NCBI GenBank assembly: GCA_964636495.1
Contig: CAZWSL010000006.1
Coordinates: forward strand, 1-64,000
Source: Desulfobacula sp964636495
GTDB taxonomy: Bacteria > Desulfobacterota > Desulfobacteria > Desulfobacterales > Desulfobacteraceae
Direction: 5' to 3'
Length of the DNA stretch: 64,000 bases
Below the pieces are notes generated by a model. The model made no database searches, had not been told where the DNA came from, and saw nothing but the letters and a program-made list of their open reading frames with translations. The position numbers and the translations under genes are program-made. Positions 1 through 8,886 of the stretch are shown here, one piece after another; within the stretch, counting starts at the first letter, position 1, and the number at the start of each line of letters is the position of its first letter.

Positions 1-214
1 TATTAGTTTCATAGTCAGACTCCATAAAATTGTTTAATTTAAAATGACATGATTACAGTTTCATAAAAAACATAAGTTCACGAGTTGAATTTATAATATA
101 CAAGAATCCATTTTATCAATAGAAAATTTAAAAAAAATAGAGAGATCTGTATAATAAAATTACGTGGATGTGAAACAGATAACAATATTTCAACGCTCCT
201 GACTATATCTATAG

Positions 215-1759
215 TTATATATTCTGGGGATTTACAGCAGGATGTTCCTTTAAATATTCAAGTCTGTTGAGACCGTTTATATAGGCAAGGGCACTTGCTG
301 TAATAATATCTGGGTCTGCACCTTTTCCAAGGGCGACTATTCCACCTTCCTGAAGTCTTACAGTTACTTCACCCTGGGCATCTGTGCCCTCTGTTAAAGC
401 GGATATGGTAAATCTTAACAGCTTAGATTTGGTGCAGGTGAGCCTGGATATAATATTGTATACGGCATCAATCGGTCCGTTTCCTTCTGTCGCGCCATGG
501 ACAGCTCTTCCGTTGATAGTCAGTTTAACACTTGCTGTTGGGAAAACAGTATTTCCCGACAGCACATGGATATATTCAAGGCAGAAGACTTCAGAACTTC
601 TTAATACTCCCTCATTTATCAAAGCTTCAATATCTTCATCCAGTATGTTTTTTTTCCTGTCGGCAAGATGTTTGAACTTTTGAAATACAGTATCCAGCTC
701 CTCTTTGGAGAGGTCATAACCCATTTTCGTTATATGGGAATTCAAGGCGTGACGTCCAGAATGCTTACCAAGCACAAGATTGTTTTTATTCAGACCGATG
801 GTTTCAGGTTTCATGATCTCATAGGTCATGGGATTCTTCAGGACACCATCCTGATGGATTCCGGCTTCATGGGCAAAAGCATTGGCACCGACAACAGCAC
901 GGTTAGGCTGTACCAGAATGCCTGTTATCATGCTTATGAGCCGGCTTGTGGGATAAATTCTTGTGGTGTCAATGGATGTTGTATAGGGAAAAAAGTTGGG
1001 TCGCGTATGCAGAGCCATGACAACTTCTTCAAGGGAAGTGTTGCCCGCTCTCTCACCAATACCGTTTATGGTGACTTCAACCTGTCCTGCTCCCGCTTTT
1101 ATGCCTGCCAGTGTATTGGATGTTGCAAGGCCAAGATCATTATGGCAGTGGACACTTAATACCGCCTTATCAATATTTGGCGTGTTTTCAATTATATATT
1201 TCACAAGATTTTCAAACTCTTCGGGAATTGCATATCCAACAGTGTCTGGAAGATTGACTGTTGTTGCTCCTGCATCTATTACGGCCTCAAAAACCCTGCA
1301 GAGAAAATCCTTGTCTGATCTTGAACCATCCTCTGCTGAAAACTCTACATTATCCGTATAGGATGCTGCCAGTTTTACCGATTTAACAGCCTGTTCAAGA
1401 ACCTTGTCAGGCTCCATTTCAAGTTTGTATTTCATATGGAGTTCAGAAGTTGCAATAAATGTGTGAATCCGCGGATTAACAGCGTCTTTGATTGCATCCC
1501 AACCCAGATGGATATCATTTTCATTTGCCCGGCAGAGTGCTGCAATCTGGGCTTTTTTAAGATGTTTTGCAATGGCCTGGACCGCTTTAAAATCGCCTTC
1601 TGATGCTGCGGGGAAACCAGCCTCTATAACATTGACTCCAAGTGCTTCAAGCTGGGTGGCAATACGCAGTTTTTCAGCCTGGTTCATGGAGGCTCCAGGA
1701 GATTGCTCTCCATCTCTTAAGGTTGTATCAAATATTATGATTTCATTATGTTGTGCCAT
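215..1759 (-). CDS. leuA: 2-isopropylmalate synthase
   Basis: Condenses acetyl-CoA with 2-oxoisovalerate, the first committed step of leucine synthesis, in the cytoplasm. The 514-residue length is normal for bacterial LeuA. The N-terminal TIM barrel carries the DTTLRDGEQ motif at residues 11-19 and the metal-binding HCHND at 204-208; the C-terminal part (about 370-505) is the regulatory LeuA dimer domain where leucine feedback normally acts. The ATG start has a GAGG ribosome site about 7 nt upstream. It is the last gene of the minus-strand ilvB-ilvN-cimA-leuA operon, 38 bp after cimA, and should be under the leader attenuator upstream of ilvB. A second barrel enzyme of the same superfamily lies just upstream; the EQSPG and LeuA-type length favour LeuA for this one. 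Confidence 0.95.
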   Translation of the reverse strand: MAQHNEIIIFDTTLRDGEQSPGASMNQAEKLRIATQLEALGVNVIEAGFPAASEGDFKAVQAIAKHLKKAQIAALCRANENDIHLGWDAIKDAVNPRIHTFIATSELHMKYKLEMEPDKVLEQAVKSVKLAASYTDNVEFSAEDGSRSDKDFLCRVFEAVIDAGATTVNLPDTVGYAIPEEFENLVKYIIENTPNIDKAVLSVHCHNDLGLATSNTLAGIKAGAGQVEVTINGIGERAGNTSLEEVVMALHTRPNFFPYTTSIDTTRIYPTSRLISMITGILVQPNRAVVGANAFAHEAGIHQDGVLKNPMTYEIMKPETIGLNKNNLVLGKHSGRHALNSHITKMGYDLSKEELDTVFQKFKHLADRKKNILDEDIEALINEGVLRSSEVFCLEYIHVLSGNTVFPTASVKLTINGRAVHGATEGNGPIDAVYNIISRLTCTKSKLLRFTISALTEGTDAQGEVTVRLQEGGIVALGKGADPDIITASALAYINGLNRLEYLKEHPAVNPQNI

Positions 1760-1797
1760 ATCATTACCTCATAGTTTATTTTTTTGTGAAATAGTGG

Positions 1798-3417
1798 TTA
1801 TAAAGCTGTTTTTCCATCCAGAGAGAGCTTATATTGGAAACTGTCTGCAAGAGCCTGCCAGCTTGCTTCAATTATATCTTCCGAAACACCAATGGTGGAG
1901 AATATATTATTTTCATCCCTTGACTCTATAAGCACACGAACCTTTGACTGAGTTCCATCTTTTCCGTCAATAACACGAACCTTGAAGTCTACAAGATGCA
2001 TATCATTAATTTCCGGGAACAGAGTGGCAAGGGCTTTTCTGAGGGCATTATCCAGTGCGCTTACAGGACCGTCTCCTTCAGCTGACGTTATTTCAGTTTT
2101 ATCACCAACCCTGATTTTAATCATAGCGTGGGAATAACAGGGCCGTTCCCTGTCTTTTTCCACTGAAACCCTGAAAGATTCAAGTATAAAATGGGGAATA
2201 AACTGGTCAGTCAGTTTTTCCATGATAAGTTTTAAAGAGCCTTCTGCTGCATCAAACTCATACCCGTAATTTTCCATCTCTTTTATGCTTTGAACAATCT
2301 GCTGGCCGGTAAGACCTTTTTTACCGATATCAAGCCCGAATTCCTTTGCCTTATATTCAATATTGCTTTTACCGGACTGTTCTGAAACAATAACACGCCT
2401 TTCATTCCCAATGAGTTCAGGAGGAATATGTTCATAGGCAGTGGGGTTTTTCATCACAGCACTGACATGGACTCCTCCTTTGTGTGCAAATGCACTCTTT
2501 CCAACAAAGGGTCTGGAATTGACAGGCGGAACATTTGCTGTTTCAGAGACAAAACGGGAGAGATTTACCAGCCTTGCAAGGTTTTGCTCTGACATACACT
2601 TGCGTTTCATTTTAAGGGCAAGAATCGGTATAATTGCAGTAAGGTCGGCATTTCCGCATCTTTCGCCATAACCGTTAATAGTACCCTGTACCATTGTAAC
2701 ACCTGAATGTACTGCCATCACAGCATTGGCAACAGCCATTGCCCCGTCATTGTGGGTGTGAATCCCGAAGATGAACTCAGAACTCTTTTCAGGAGTGAGA
2801 TCAGATGTAAAATGGTTGATTACATGTTTTGTTATAACCTCAATATCACACGGCAGGGTACCGCCGTTGGTATCACACAGCACTAAATTTTTTGTTCCGC
2901 CGTCAACAGCAGCTTCCAGTGTTTTTAATGCATATTCCGGGTTGGCTGTATATCCGTCAAAAAAATGTTCTGCATCATAGACAACCTCACGGTCATGCTC
3001 ACCGATATACGTCACACTCTCCCTGATCATATCAAGGTTTTCCTGCTTTGAATTCTGCATAATGGATTCAACATGAAGATCCCACGATTTCCCGAAAATT
3101 GTTATTACAGGTGCTTTGCTGGCTATTAAAGCCTCAATATTTGTATCCTGTTTACAGCTCCTGCCAGATCTGCGGGTTGCACCAAAGGCAGTCAGTTTGG
3201 CATGGTGGAATTTTTCATTTCCAGCAAGCTCGAAGAAACGGCTGGCGCCCGGATTTGCTCCTGGCCATCCTCCTTCAATATAATGAATGCCTGCGTTATC
3301 AAGGCGTCTTGCTATCTTTAGCTTGTCATCGGGAGTAAAAAAAATATTCTCTCCCTGCATACCATCCCTTAATGTTGTATCATACAAGAGTACTTCCGGG
3401 TTTGTTTTTCTGTCCAT
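1798..3417 (-). CDS. cimA: (R)-citramalate synthase
   Basis: Predicted to condense acetyl-CoA with pyruvate to citramalate, opening the threonine-independent route to 2-oxobutanoate and isoleucine. It belongs to the DRE-TIM metallolyase family: DTTLRDGMQGEN at residues 13-24, an HTHND metal motif near residue 229, and a C-terminal LeuA-type dimer domain. The 539-residue length and the extended GGWPGANP segment near residue 48 match the long CimA branch rather than LeuA or homocitrate synthase. It sits between ilvN and leuA in one operon, exactly where an isoleucine enzyme is expected. Homocitrate synthase is the main alternative, but the ilv/leu context argues against it. No threonine deaminase is present in the window. 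Confidence 0.9.
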   Translation of the reverse strand: MDRKTNPEVLLYDTTLRDGMQGENIFFTPDDKLKIARRLDNAGIHYIEGGWPGANPGASRFFELAGNEKFHHAKLTAFGATRRSGRSCKQDTNIEALIASKAPVITIFGKSWDLHVESIMQNSKQENLDMIRESVTYIGEHDREVVYDAEHFFDGYTANPEYALKTLEAAVDGGTKNLVLCDTNGGTLPCDIEVITKHVINHFTSDLTPEKSSEFIFGIHTHNDGAMAVANAVMAVHSGVTMVQGTINGYGERCGNADLTAIIPILALKMKRKCMSEQNLARLVNLSRFVSETANVPPVNSRPFVGKSAFAHKGGVHVSAVMKNPTAYEHIPPELIGNERRVIVSEQSGKSNIEYKAKEFGLDIGKKGLTGQQIVQSIKEMENYGYEFDAAEGSLKLIMEKLTDQFIPHFILESFRVSVEKDRERPCYSHAMIKIRVGDKTEITSAEGDGPVSALDNALRKALATLFPEINDMHLVDFKVRVIDGKDGTQSKVRVLIESRDENNIFSTIGVSEDIIEASWQALADSFQYKLSLDGKTAL

Positions 3418-3466
3418 GAGTCTTTTTCCAGTGCATTGTTAATAATTTAGTAACTATTCCTATTTT

Positions 3467-3958
3467 TTATTTGCTGTTTTCTCTTCCAAGGGCAATGGTT
3501 CCGGTTGAGGCCATTTCAATAATCCCCATTGGGGTTAACAGAGAAGTGATTGCATCATACTTGTCACTGTTTCCTGACATCTCTATTGTATAGTGGTTAA
3601 TCCCCACATCAACGATTTTACACCTGAAAATATCAACAATTCTTAATATTTCAGCTCTTTTTTCCGGCTGGGCATTCACTTTGATCAATGCCAGCTGTCT
3701 TTGAACGTATTTTTTATCTGTGAGGTCGTTGACGGTTATAACATTGATCAGTTTATGGAGCTGTTTTTTTATCTGTTCAATGATATGGGGCTCACACCTT
3801 GTAACCATTGTAATTCTGGAAATTAGCGGATCTGCCGTATTTGCAACACTCAGGGAATCAATATTAAACCCCCTGCTTGAAAAAAGTCCTGCAATCCGTG
3901 AGAGTACTCCTGGCTCATCATCTACAAGAATGGAGAGTAAATATCTATTTATTTTCAT
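3467..3958 (-). CDS. ilvN: acetolactate synthase small (regulatory) subunit
   Basis: Regulatory subunit of acetohydroxyacid synthase; it binds valine and stimulates and feedback-inhibits the IlvB catalytic subunit. The protein starts with a canonical ACT domain (YLLSILVDDEPGVLSRIAGLFSSRGF, about residues 5-30 of the domain) followed by the C-terminal small-subunit domain to residue 163. I chose the ATG at 3958 instead of the TTG three bases upstream because AAGGA lies 8 nt before it. The gene is 39 bp downstream of ilvB and 49 bp upstream of cimA, all on the minus strand. Length is typical for the family (about 160-170 residues). Confidence 0.94.
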   Translation of the reverse strand: MKINRYLLSILVDDEPGVLSRIAGLFSSRGFNIDSLSVANTADPLISRITMVTRCEPHIIEQIKKQLHKLINVITVNDLTDKKYVQRQLALIKVNAQPEKRAEILRIVDIFRCKIVDVGINHYTIEMSGNSDKYDAITSLLTPMGIIEMASTGTIALGRENSK

Positions 3959-3997
3959 CAATATATCCTTAATTTAATCATTTTATTCATAAAACCA

Positions 3998-5677
3998 TTA
4001 TACCAGAAGCATTTCAGTAATAGCTTCTCCGGCCGGCACCATGGGGTAGACAGATTCCTCTCTGTCCACTATAAAATCCATGATAACCGTACCTTCAGCA
4101 TTTAATCCTTCAGAGAGAACAGATTCAACTTCATCAGGTTTTTCACATCGCAGGCCTTTTGCTCCATATGCCTGGGCCAGTTTTACAAAATCGGGAGAAT
4201 TAACCATTGAAGTGGCTGAGTAAACTTTTTCATAAAATAATTCCTGCCACTGTCTTACCATACCAAGATACTGGTTATTCAAAATAACAACTTTAATATC
4301 CAGGCGGGATTCAATAGCCGTCATCAGCTCCTGGATATTCATCTGTATTGAACCATCTCCTGCAACGTCAATAACAAGTTTGTCCGGACAGGCTGCTTTG
4401 GCGCCGATTGCAGCAGGCAGTCCAAAACCCATTGCACCCAGCCCTCCTGAAGTAATAAAGTGACTGGGACTGTTAAAGTGATAGTATTGTGCTGCCCACA
4501 TCTGATTCTGGCCTACTTCAGTCGTAATAATGGCATTCCCCCCGGTCAGTTCATAGAGTTTCTCTATGACAAACTGCGGTTTTATTATTTTTGTGCCCTG
4601 ATTATATTTTAGCGGAGTCGTGTCTTTCCACTCCTGAATCTGCTGGAGCCATGTTTTATGATCACTGAATGTTTTGTTTTCCATTAATTCAATGATTCCT
4701 TCAATTGCTGCCTTGCAGTCACCGACAATAGGGCAGTCAACTTTTATGTTTTTATGGATTGAGGTTGGATCAATATCAATCTGAACGATCTTGGCGTGGG
4801 GGGCAAATTTTTCTATTTTTCCGGTAACCCTGTCATCAAATCGTACGCCTGCCGCAATAATGAGATCGCAATGACCGATACTCATATTGGCTCTATATGT
4901 ACCGTGCATTCCAAGCATGCCAAGCCACAGGGGATCAGATCCTGGAAAGGCTCCCAGCCCCATTAAAGAACCGGTAACGGGTATATTTGTCATTTTGGCA
5001 AGTTTGGTGATCTGCTCGGAAGCCCTGGACAGAATCACACCGCCTCCTGTAAAGATAACCGGTTTTTCAGCTTTCTGGATCATTCCGACAACCTTGTTAA
5101 GCTGCTTTTTATTGGGTTTGTAATTGGGTTTATAGGATTTTATGGAAATGGGACCGGGATCTGTATAATCGATCTCTGCCTGCATGACATCTTTTGGAAG
5201 GTCTACCAGAACAGGTCCGGGTCTTCCTGAATTTGCGATATAAAAGGCTTTTTTAATTGTGGAAGCCAGTTTTTTGATATCTTTGACAAGATAATTATGT
5301 TTTGTGCATGGTCGTGTAATACCGACAGTATCAACCTCCTGAAAAGCATCATTGCCTATGAGACCGGTTGGAACTTGACCTGTAAACACAACAAGGGGTA
5401 TTGAATCAGAGTGAGCAGAAGCTATTCCTGTTACGGTGTTGGTTGCTCCGGGGCCTGAAGTGACAAGAGCGACTCCCACAGATTTATTTGCCCTTGCATA
5501 GGCATCTGCTGCATGGACTGCTCCCTGTTCATGGCGGACCAGGATATGTTTGAGTGAATCCTGTTTAGCCAATGCATCATAAATGTCAATGACAGCACCG
5601 CCTGGATAACCGAAAATGATGTCAACTCCCTCTTCTTTGATCATTTTAATCAGAATCTGTGCACCTGTAAGTTTCAT
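3998..5677 (-). CDS. ilvB: acetolactate synthase large (catalytic) subunit
   Basis: Thiamine-diphosphate enzyme that makes acetolactate (valine/leucine branch) or acetohydroxybutyrate (isoleucine branch). The N-terminal TPP domain contains GYPGGAVIDIYDAL with HEQGAVHAADAYARA; the C-terminal TPP/Mg motif is GDGSIQMNIQEL. A TTG start at 5692 is possible, but the ATG at 5677 gives the usual family start (MKLTGAQILI) and has GGAG 9 nt upstream, so I chose 559 residues. It is first in the ilvB-ilvN-cimA-leuA operon, immediately behind a terminator hairpin and a leader peptide rich in its pathway products, so expression is probably set by attenuation. ilvC and ilvD are not in this window. Confidence 0.95.
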   Translation of the reverse strand: MKLTGAQILIKMIKEEGVDIIFGYPGGAVIDIYDALAKQDSLKHILVRHEQGAVHAADAYARANKSVGVALVTSGPGATNTVTGIASAHSDSIPLVVFTGQVPTGLIGNDAFQEVDTVGITRPCTKHNYLVKDIKKLASTIKKAFYIANSGRPGPVLVDLPKDVMQAEIDYTDPGPISIKSYKPNYKPNKKQLNKVVGMIQKAEKPVIFTGGGVILSRASEQITKLAKMTNIPVTGSLMGLGAFPGSDPLWLGMLGMHGTYRANMSIGHCDLIIAAGVRFDDRVTGKIEKFAPHAKIVQIDIDPTSIHKNIKVDCPIVGDCKAAIEGIIELMENKTFSDHKTWLQQIQEWKDTTPLKYNQGTKIIKPQFVIEKLYELTGGNAIITTEVGQNQMWAAQYYHFNSPSHFITSGGLGAMGFGLPAAIGAKAACPDKLVIDVAGDGSIQMNIQELMTAIESRLDIKVVILNNQYLGMVRQWQELFYEKVYSATSMVNSPDFVKLAQAYGAKGLRCEKPDEVESVLSEGLNAEGTVIMDFIVDREESVYPMVPAGEAITEMLLV

Positions 5678-5694
5678 TTTTGTCTTCTCCAAAA

Positions 5695-5740
5695 TAAAAA
5701 AGCCGTTATCTGCCCGGTTCGGGCTGATAACGGCTTTTTT
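5695..5740 (-). terminator. ilv operon attenuator terminator
   Basis: Read on the minus strand, a stem starting GCCGTTATC closes with GATAACGGC around an inner GCCCG/CGGGC pairing, and is followed directly by a T run. It lies between the leader peptide and the ilvB ribosome site, only about 20 nt before the ilvB start, which is the position of a transcription attenuator, not of a gene-end terminator. A GGGCT in the end of the leader peptide could pair with AGCCC of the terminator arm as an antiterminator; that pairing is my inference. Confidence 0.85.
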
Positions 5741-5761
5741 AAAGTTTTAAGGTTTATGCCA

Positions 5762-5845
5762 CTAAGAGCCCTCTCTTATGGAGGTGTTAATAATCACCTC
5801 CACGATAATAAGGACTAATAGTATGTTTATAATTTCTAATTTCAT
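5762..5845 (-). CDS. ilv operon leader peptide (attenuator peptide)
   Basis: A 27-codon open frame too short for ordinary gene calls. It begins MKLEIINILLVLIIVEV and contains 8 Ile, 4 Leu and 3 Val codons, i.e. more than half of its residues are the end products of the downstream operon. It starts about 20 nt after the predicted transcription start, ends about 27 nt before the terminator hairpin, and contains an 8-bp inverted repeat (TGGAGGTG/CACCTCCA, 5779-5802) that could act as a pause or alternative stem. This matches the classical ribosome-mediated attenuation design known for enteric ilv/leu operons. The ribosome site of the leader itself is weak. Confidence 0.8.
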   Translation of the reverse strand: MKLEIINILLVLIIVEVIINTSIREGS

Positions 5846-5871
5846 GTGTTTACTTTAATTAAATTTAATTC

Positions 5872-5899
5872 ATTATATATAAACTTTTTTGGAAGTCAA
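5872..5899 (-). promoter_or_regulatory. sigma70-like promoter of the ilv operon
   Basis: On the minus strand TTGACT (5894-5899) and TATAAT (5872-5877) are separated by 16 nt. The predicted start lies near 5865, giving a short leader that begins with the Ile-rich peptide ORF at 5845. Position and match to consensus are good; no experimental support. Confidence 0.7.
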
Positions 5900-5923
5900 G
5901 GAAAAAATAGCTATTTTTTTTAA

Positions 5924-6688
5924 TTATTGAGCAATCTGTGAAACGTGATTAATGGATGAGGCCATAAAACCGGCTCCAAATCCATTATCAATATTAACAA
6001 CGGCAATGTTTGAGCTGCAGGAGTTCAGCATTCCCAGAAGAGCTGTCATTCCACCAAAACTGGTCCCATAGCCTATACTTGTAGGAACAGCAATAACCGG
6101 TGCCTTTACCATTCCCGCCACCACACTGGGCAGGGCTCCTTCCATTCCTGCAACCACCACAATCACAGCAGCAGTCTTTATCTGTTTTTCATGGGCAAAA
6201 AGCCGGTGAATTCCTGCGACGCCAACGTCAAAAATTGATTTCACTCTGTTACCCATAGCTTTGGCAGTCAGGAAAGCTTCTTCAGCAACAGGTATATCTG
6301 ATGTGCCAGCAGAAATTACAAGAATTGTGCCTGTACCTGTTATTTCAGGCTCTCTTTTTTTATACCAGAGTAGTTTTGCATCCGTGAAATATCGGGCTTC
6401 TTTAAACGCACTGATAATTTCATCTGCTTTATGTTTTTCAAGGCGCGTAACAAGAATAATATTTTCATGCAGACACATTGTTTTCATTATGCCAATGATT
6501 TGAGAAGCGGTTTTGCCCTGTCCGAAAATGACTTCCGGAAAACCCTTTCTCAATGATCTGTGATGATCAACCTGTGCAAAACCGATGTTTTCAAAGGAGA
6601 TGTTTTCAAGCTGTTTAAATGCATCTTGAACAGACAAAGAATGTTCAGCCACCATTGACAGCAGTTTTATGAGATTATCCTGGTTCAT
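5924..6688 (-). CDS. larB: nickel-pincer cofactor biosynthesis carboxylase/hydrolase LarB
   Basis: LarB carboxylates nicotinic acid adenine dinucleotide and releases the pyridinium-dicarboxylate mononucleotide, the first step to the nickel-pincer nucleotide cofactor of lactate racemase and relatives. The N-terminal region has the family pattern (DHHRSLRKGFPEVIFGQGKT, about residues 41-60), and the C-terminal half is a PurE/AIR-carboxylase-like fold with AGTSDIPVAEEA near 126-137. Length (254) is typical. An AGGAAAAC ribosome site precedes the ATG. It is transcribed toward the ilv operon but is separated from it by the ilv promoter. larC, larE and larA are not in this window, so the user enzyme is unknown from this sequence. 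Confidence 0.9.
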   Translation of the reverse strand: MNQDNLIKLLSMVAEHSLSVQDAFKQLENISFENIGFAQVDHHRSLRKGFPEVIFGQGKTASQIIGIMKTMCLHENIILVTRLEKHKADEIISAFKEARYFTDAKLLWYKKREPEITGTGTILVISAGTSDIPVAEEAFLTAKAMGNRVKSIFDVGVAGIHRLFAHEKQIKTAAVIVVVAGMEGALPSVVAGMVKAPVIAVPTSIGYGTSFGGMTALLGMLNSCSSNIAVVNIDNGFGAGFMASSINHVSQIAQ

Positions 6689-6877
6689 ATTGTTTTCCTG
6701 TTGTTTACTATTGAATGTTAATCCGGTAACACTTTAAAGTCTGACAAATAACATTATGAAACAATCTACGTCAAGCAGGAAGCGGTATGATAGAAAATAT
6801 TGGAAAATTGATTTTTCATGCTGTTCTTGCACTTCTCTGTCAAATAATATAAAAACAGAAAAACTATTCATTCAGTG

Positions 6878-7615
6878 ATGAAAAATATGGAAAAAGATAG
6901 ACTGTTTGCTGAAAAAAAAGAGAGCATAAAACCGTTTGAATTTAACAGCGAAGTGGCAGATGTTTTTGATGATATGCTGAATCGTTCCGTACCTCTGTAT
7001 GATCAGAGCATAAAGAGGCAGGCAGAGTTCACTTTTCAATATTATCAGGATTACAGCCGTATTTATGATCTTGGCTGCTCACATGGAAATCTTGGAATGA
7101 TGATAGCAGATCAGATGGGCTGCAGAAAATTTACCATGATCGGGGTTGATAACTCAAAACCAATGGTTGAAAAATATTTAAAACGCCTTGGGACTTACCA
7201 TAAAAATGGACAGATTCATCTCATATGCGGCTCCATGGAAGATATTAAGATTAAAAATGCTTCTGTGGTTCTGATAAATCTCACTCTGCAGTTTCTTGAT
7301 GTAAAAAAACGAAAATACCTTATAAAAAATATCTACAACGGACTGAATAGTGGCGGAATCCTTCTTCTAACTGAAAAAATCATGCACTCTGCAAAAGTAA
7401 TAGATAGAATCCAGAAAAAATTTTATGAAAGATTCAAGGAGGAAAATGGATATTCCAGGCTTGAAATCAGTCAGAAAAGAGATGCCCTTGATAAGGTGCT
7501 TGTTCCTGAAATCCTGGAGACTCATGAAAAAAGAATTCTCAATGCTGGATTTACATATTTTGATGTCTGGCTTAAATGGTTTAATTTTGCTTCAATGATC
7601 GCAATCAAAGCGTAA
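6878..7615 (+). CDS. cmoA: carboxy-S-adenosyl-L-methionine synthase
   Basis: CmoA makes carboxy-SAM from SAM and prephenate for the cmo5U34 modification of wobble uridine in tRNAs. Family hallmarks are FEFNSEVADVFDDMLNRSVPLY near residues 20-41 and the SAM-binding DLGCSHGNLG near 64-73. The neighbour downstream by 20 bp is its partner cmoB, which confirms the assignment. The first codons are GTG-ATG; I chose the ATG at 6878, but no strong ribosome site separates the two. Length is the family norm. Divergent from larB with 189 bp between them, which must hold its promoter; a TTGCAC element near 6826 is only a weak candidate. Confidence 0.94.
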   Translation: MKNMEKDRLFAEKKESIKPFEFNSEVADVFDDMLNRSVPLYDQSIKRQAEFTFQYYQDYSRIYDLGCSHGNLGMMIADQMGCRKFTMIGVDNSKPMVEKYLKRLGTYHKNGQIHLICGSMEDIKIKNASVVLINLTLQFLDVKKRKYLIKNIYNGLNSGGILLLTEKIMHSAKVIDRIQKKFYERFKEENGYSRLEISQKRDALDKVLVPEILETHEKRILNAGFTYFDVWLKWFNFASMIAIKA

Positions 7616-7635
7616 ACCGGAAGTTGTGAAGAAGA

Positions 7636-8604
7636 GTGGAAAATTTATTGAAACATGCCCGGGATCTTAAACTGGATCACTGCCGTAAACAGCTTGAAAC
7701 TCTCATCAGAGAGAAAAAGGATTTTCTGGAAAATGCCAAAGGAAATTTCTTAAGGTTCAAGGCGATAGTTGATAATATTTCAAATTATATTCCATCAGTG
7801 ACTGATCTGAAAAGCCGCTCCGTTATTGTTGGTGACAGATCAGATATCAGTCAGAAGGAGCATGATATACTGGAAAGTCAGCTGGAGCAGCTCTCTCCCT
7901 GGCGAAAAGGTCCCTTTAATCTTTTCGGGATCAATATTGATTCAGAATGGCAGTCATGGATGAAATGGGAACGGCTTGCTCCTCACATTAAAAATCTTGA
8001 AGGGAGGCGGATCCTTGATATCGGTTCAAGTAATGGTTACTACATGTTCAGGATGGCCTCATACAACCCCTTGATGGTTCTGGGAGTTGAACCACAGAGT
8101 TCGTTTTATTTTCAATATCTTGCCATACAGAAATTTTTAAAAAAAGAGAATGTCTACTGCCTTCCAATCCCATATGATCAGCTGCCCGGGATGGAAAAAT
8201 ATTTTGATACCATATTCTGCATGGGGATTTTATACCACAGAAAATCTCCTCTTGAGATGCTCAAGAGCATCTTTGATTCAATGAGGCCGGGAGGTGAACT
8301 GATTCTTGAAAATCTTGTAATTGATTCAAAGAAAAATTTCTGCCTTTTCCCGTCAGGCCGGTATGCAAAAATGAGAAATGTATTTTTCATTCCAGATCTT
8401 CTTGTCATGGAATCGTGGCTTTTACGTGCAGGTTTTTCAGATATAAGGTGTGTTGATGTGAAAAAAACATCTGTAAAAGAGCAGAGAAAAACCAAGTGGA
8501 TTCAGACTGAAACCCTTGAAGACTTTCTTGATCCTGATGATCATGATAAGACAATTGAAGGGTATCAGGCTCCAGTAAGAGCTGTTTTCACGGCCCGGGC
8601 CTGA
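7636..8604 (+). CDS. cmoB: tRNA U34 carboxymethyltransferase
   Basis: CmoB transfers the carboxymethyl group from carboxy-SAM to 5-hydroxyuridine-34 of tRNA. The 322-residue protein has a helical N-terminal region, a WRKGPFNLFGINIDSEW stretch (residues 89-105) typical of the family, the SAM motif ILDIGSSNGYYM at 126-137 and GVEPQ after the second strand. It starts with GTG 20 bp after cmoA in what is surely a two-gene operon. Function follows from the family and the neighbour. Confidence 0.94.
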   Translation: MENLLKHARDLKLDHCRKQLETLIREKKDFLENAKGNFLRFKAIVDNISNYIPSVTDLKSRSVIVGDRSDISQKEHDILESQLEQLSPWRKGPFNLFGINIDSEWQSWMKWERLAPHIKNLEGRRILDIGSSNGYYMFRMASYNPLMVLGVEPQSSFYFQYLAIQKFLKKENVYCLPIPYDQLPGMEKYFDTIFCMGILYHRKSPLEMLKSIFDSMRPGGELILENLVIDSKKNFCLFPSGRYAKMRNVFFIPDLLVMESWLLRAGFSDIRCVDVKKTSVKEQRKTKWIQTETLEDFLDPDDHDKTIEGYQAPVRAVFTARA

Positions 8605-8886
8605 AATGAAAAATAACAGACCTAAGGTAATCAGCCTTCAACGGGTTACAGGCAATTTCTTTTTGATAATTATGGCTGTACATGCTATGGTGAAACAATG
8701 AAAATGACCGTGAAACCGGTATCATTCATCTGGATATCTACTTAAAAAATAGACTCTTTACATGATATTGGAAAATAGAGATCAGAAAATCTCAGGCTGC
8801 TGTTTCAAAATAGACTGGTTTTACCTGCAGGCTGAATAGTTACGATTGCAGCCATATGAATGAATTTCTTGAAGATTAAAAAATAG
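8605..8886. other. intergenic stretch with no recognised element
   Basis: This 282-bp gap between cmoB and the ABC-F gene has no open frame that resembles a protein and no GC-rich terminator hairpin. It must contain the promoter for the next operon, but I could not pick a convincing one. Confidence 0.4.

Noticed and set aside
1..214. Search for a terminator after leuA
   Set aside because: AT-rich tail with ACTATA/TATAGT but a 2-nt loop; no credible hairpin. The region holds nothing I can support.
668..1159. 163-codon open frame on the plus strand inside leuA
   Set aside because: Antisense shadow of leuA with no ribosome site and no family resemblance; typical of AT-rich, Ser/Cys-rich reverse frames.
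5902..5919. 18-bp A/T palindrome AAAAAATAGCTATTTTTT just upstream of the ilv promoter
   Set aside because: Mostly homopolymer A and T, no GC in the stem beyond one pair, so neither a convincing terminator for larB nor an operator.
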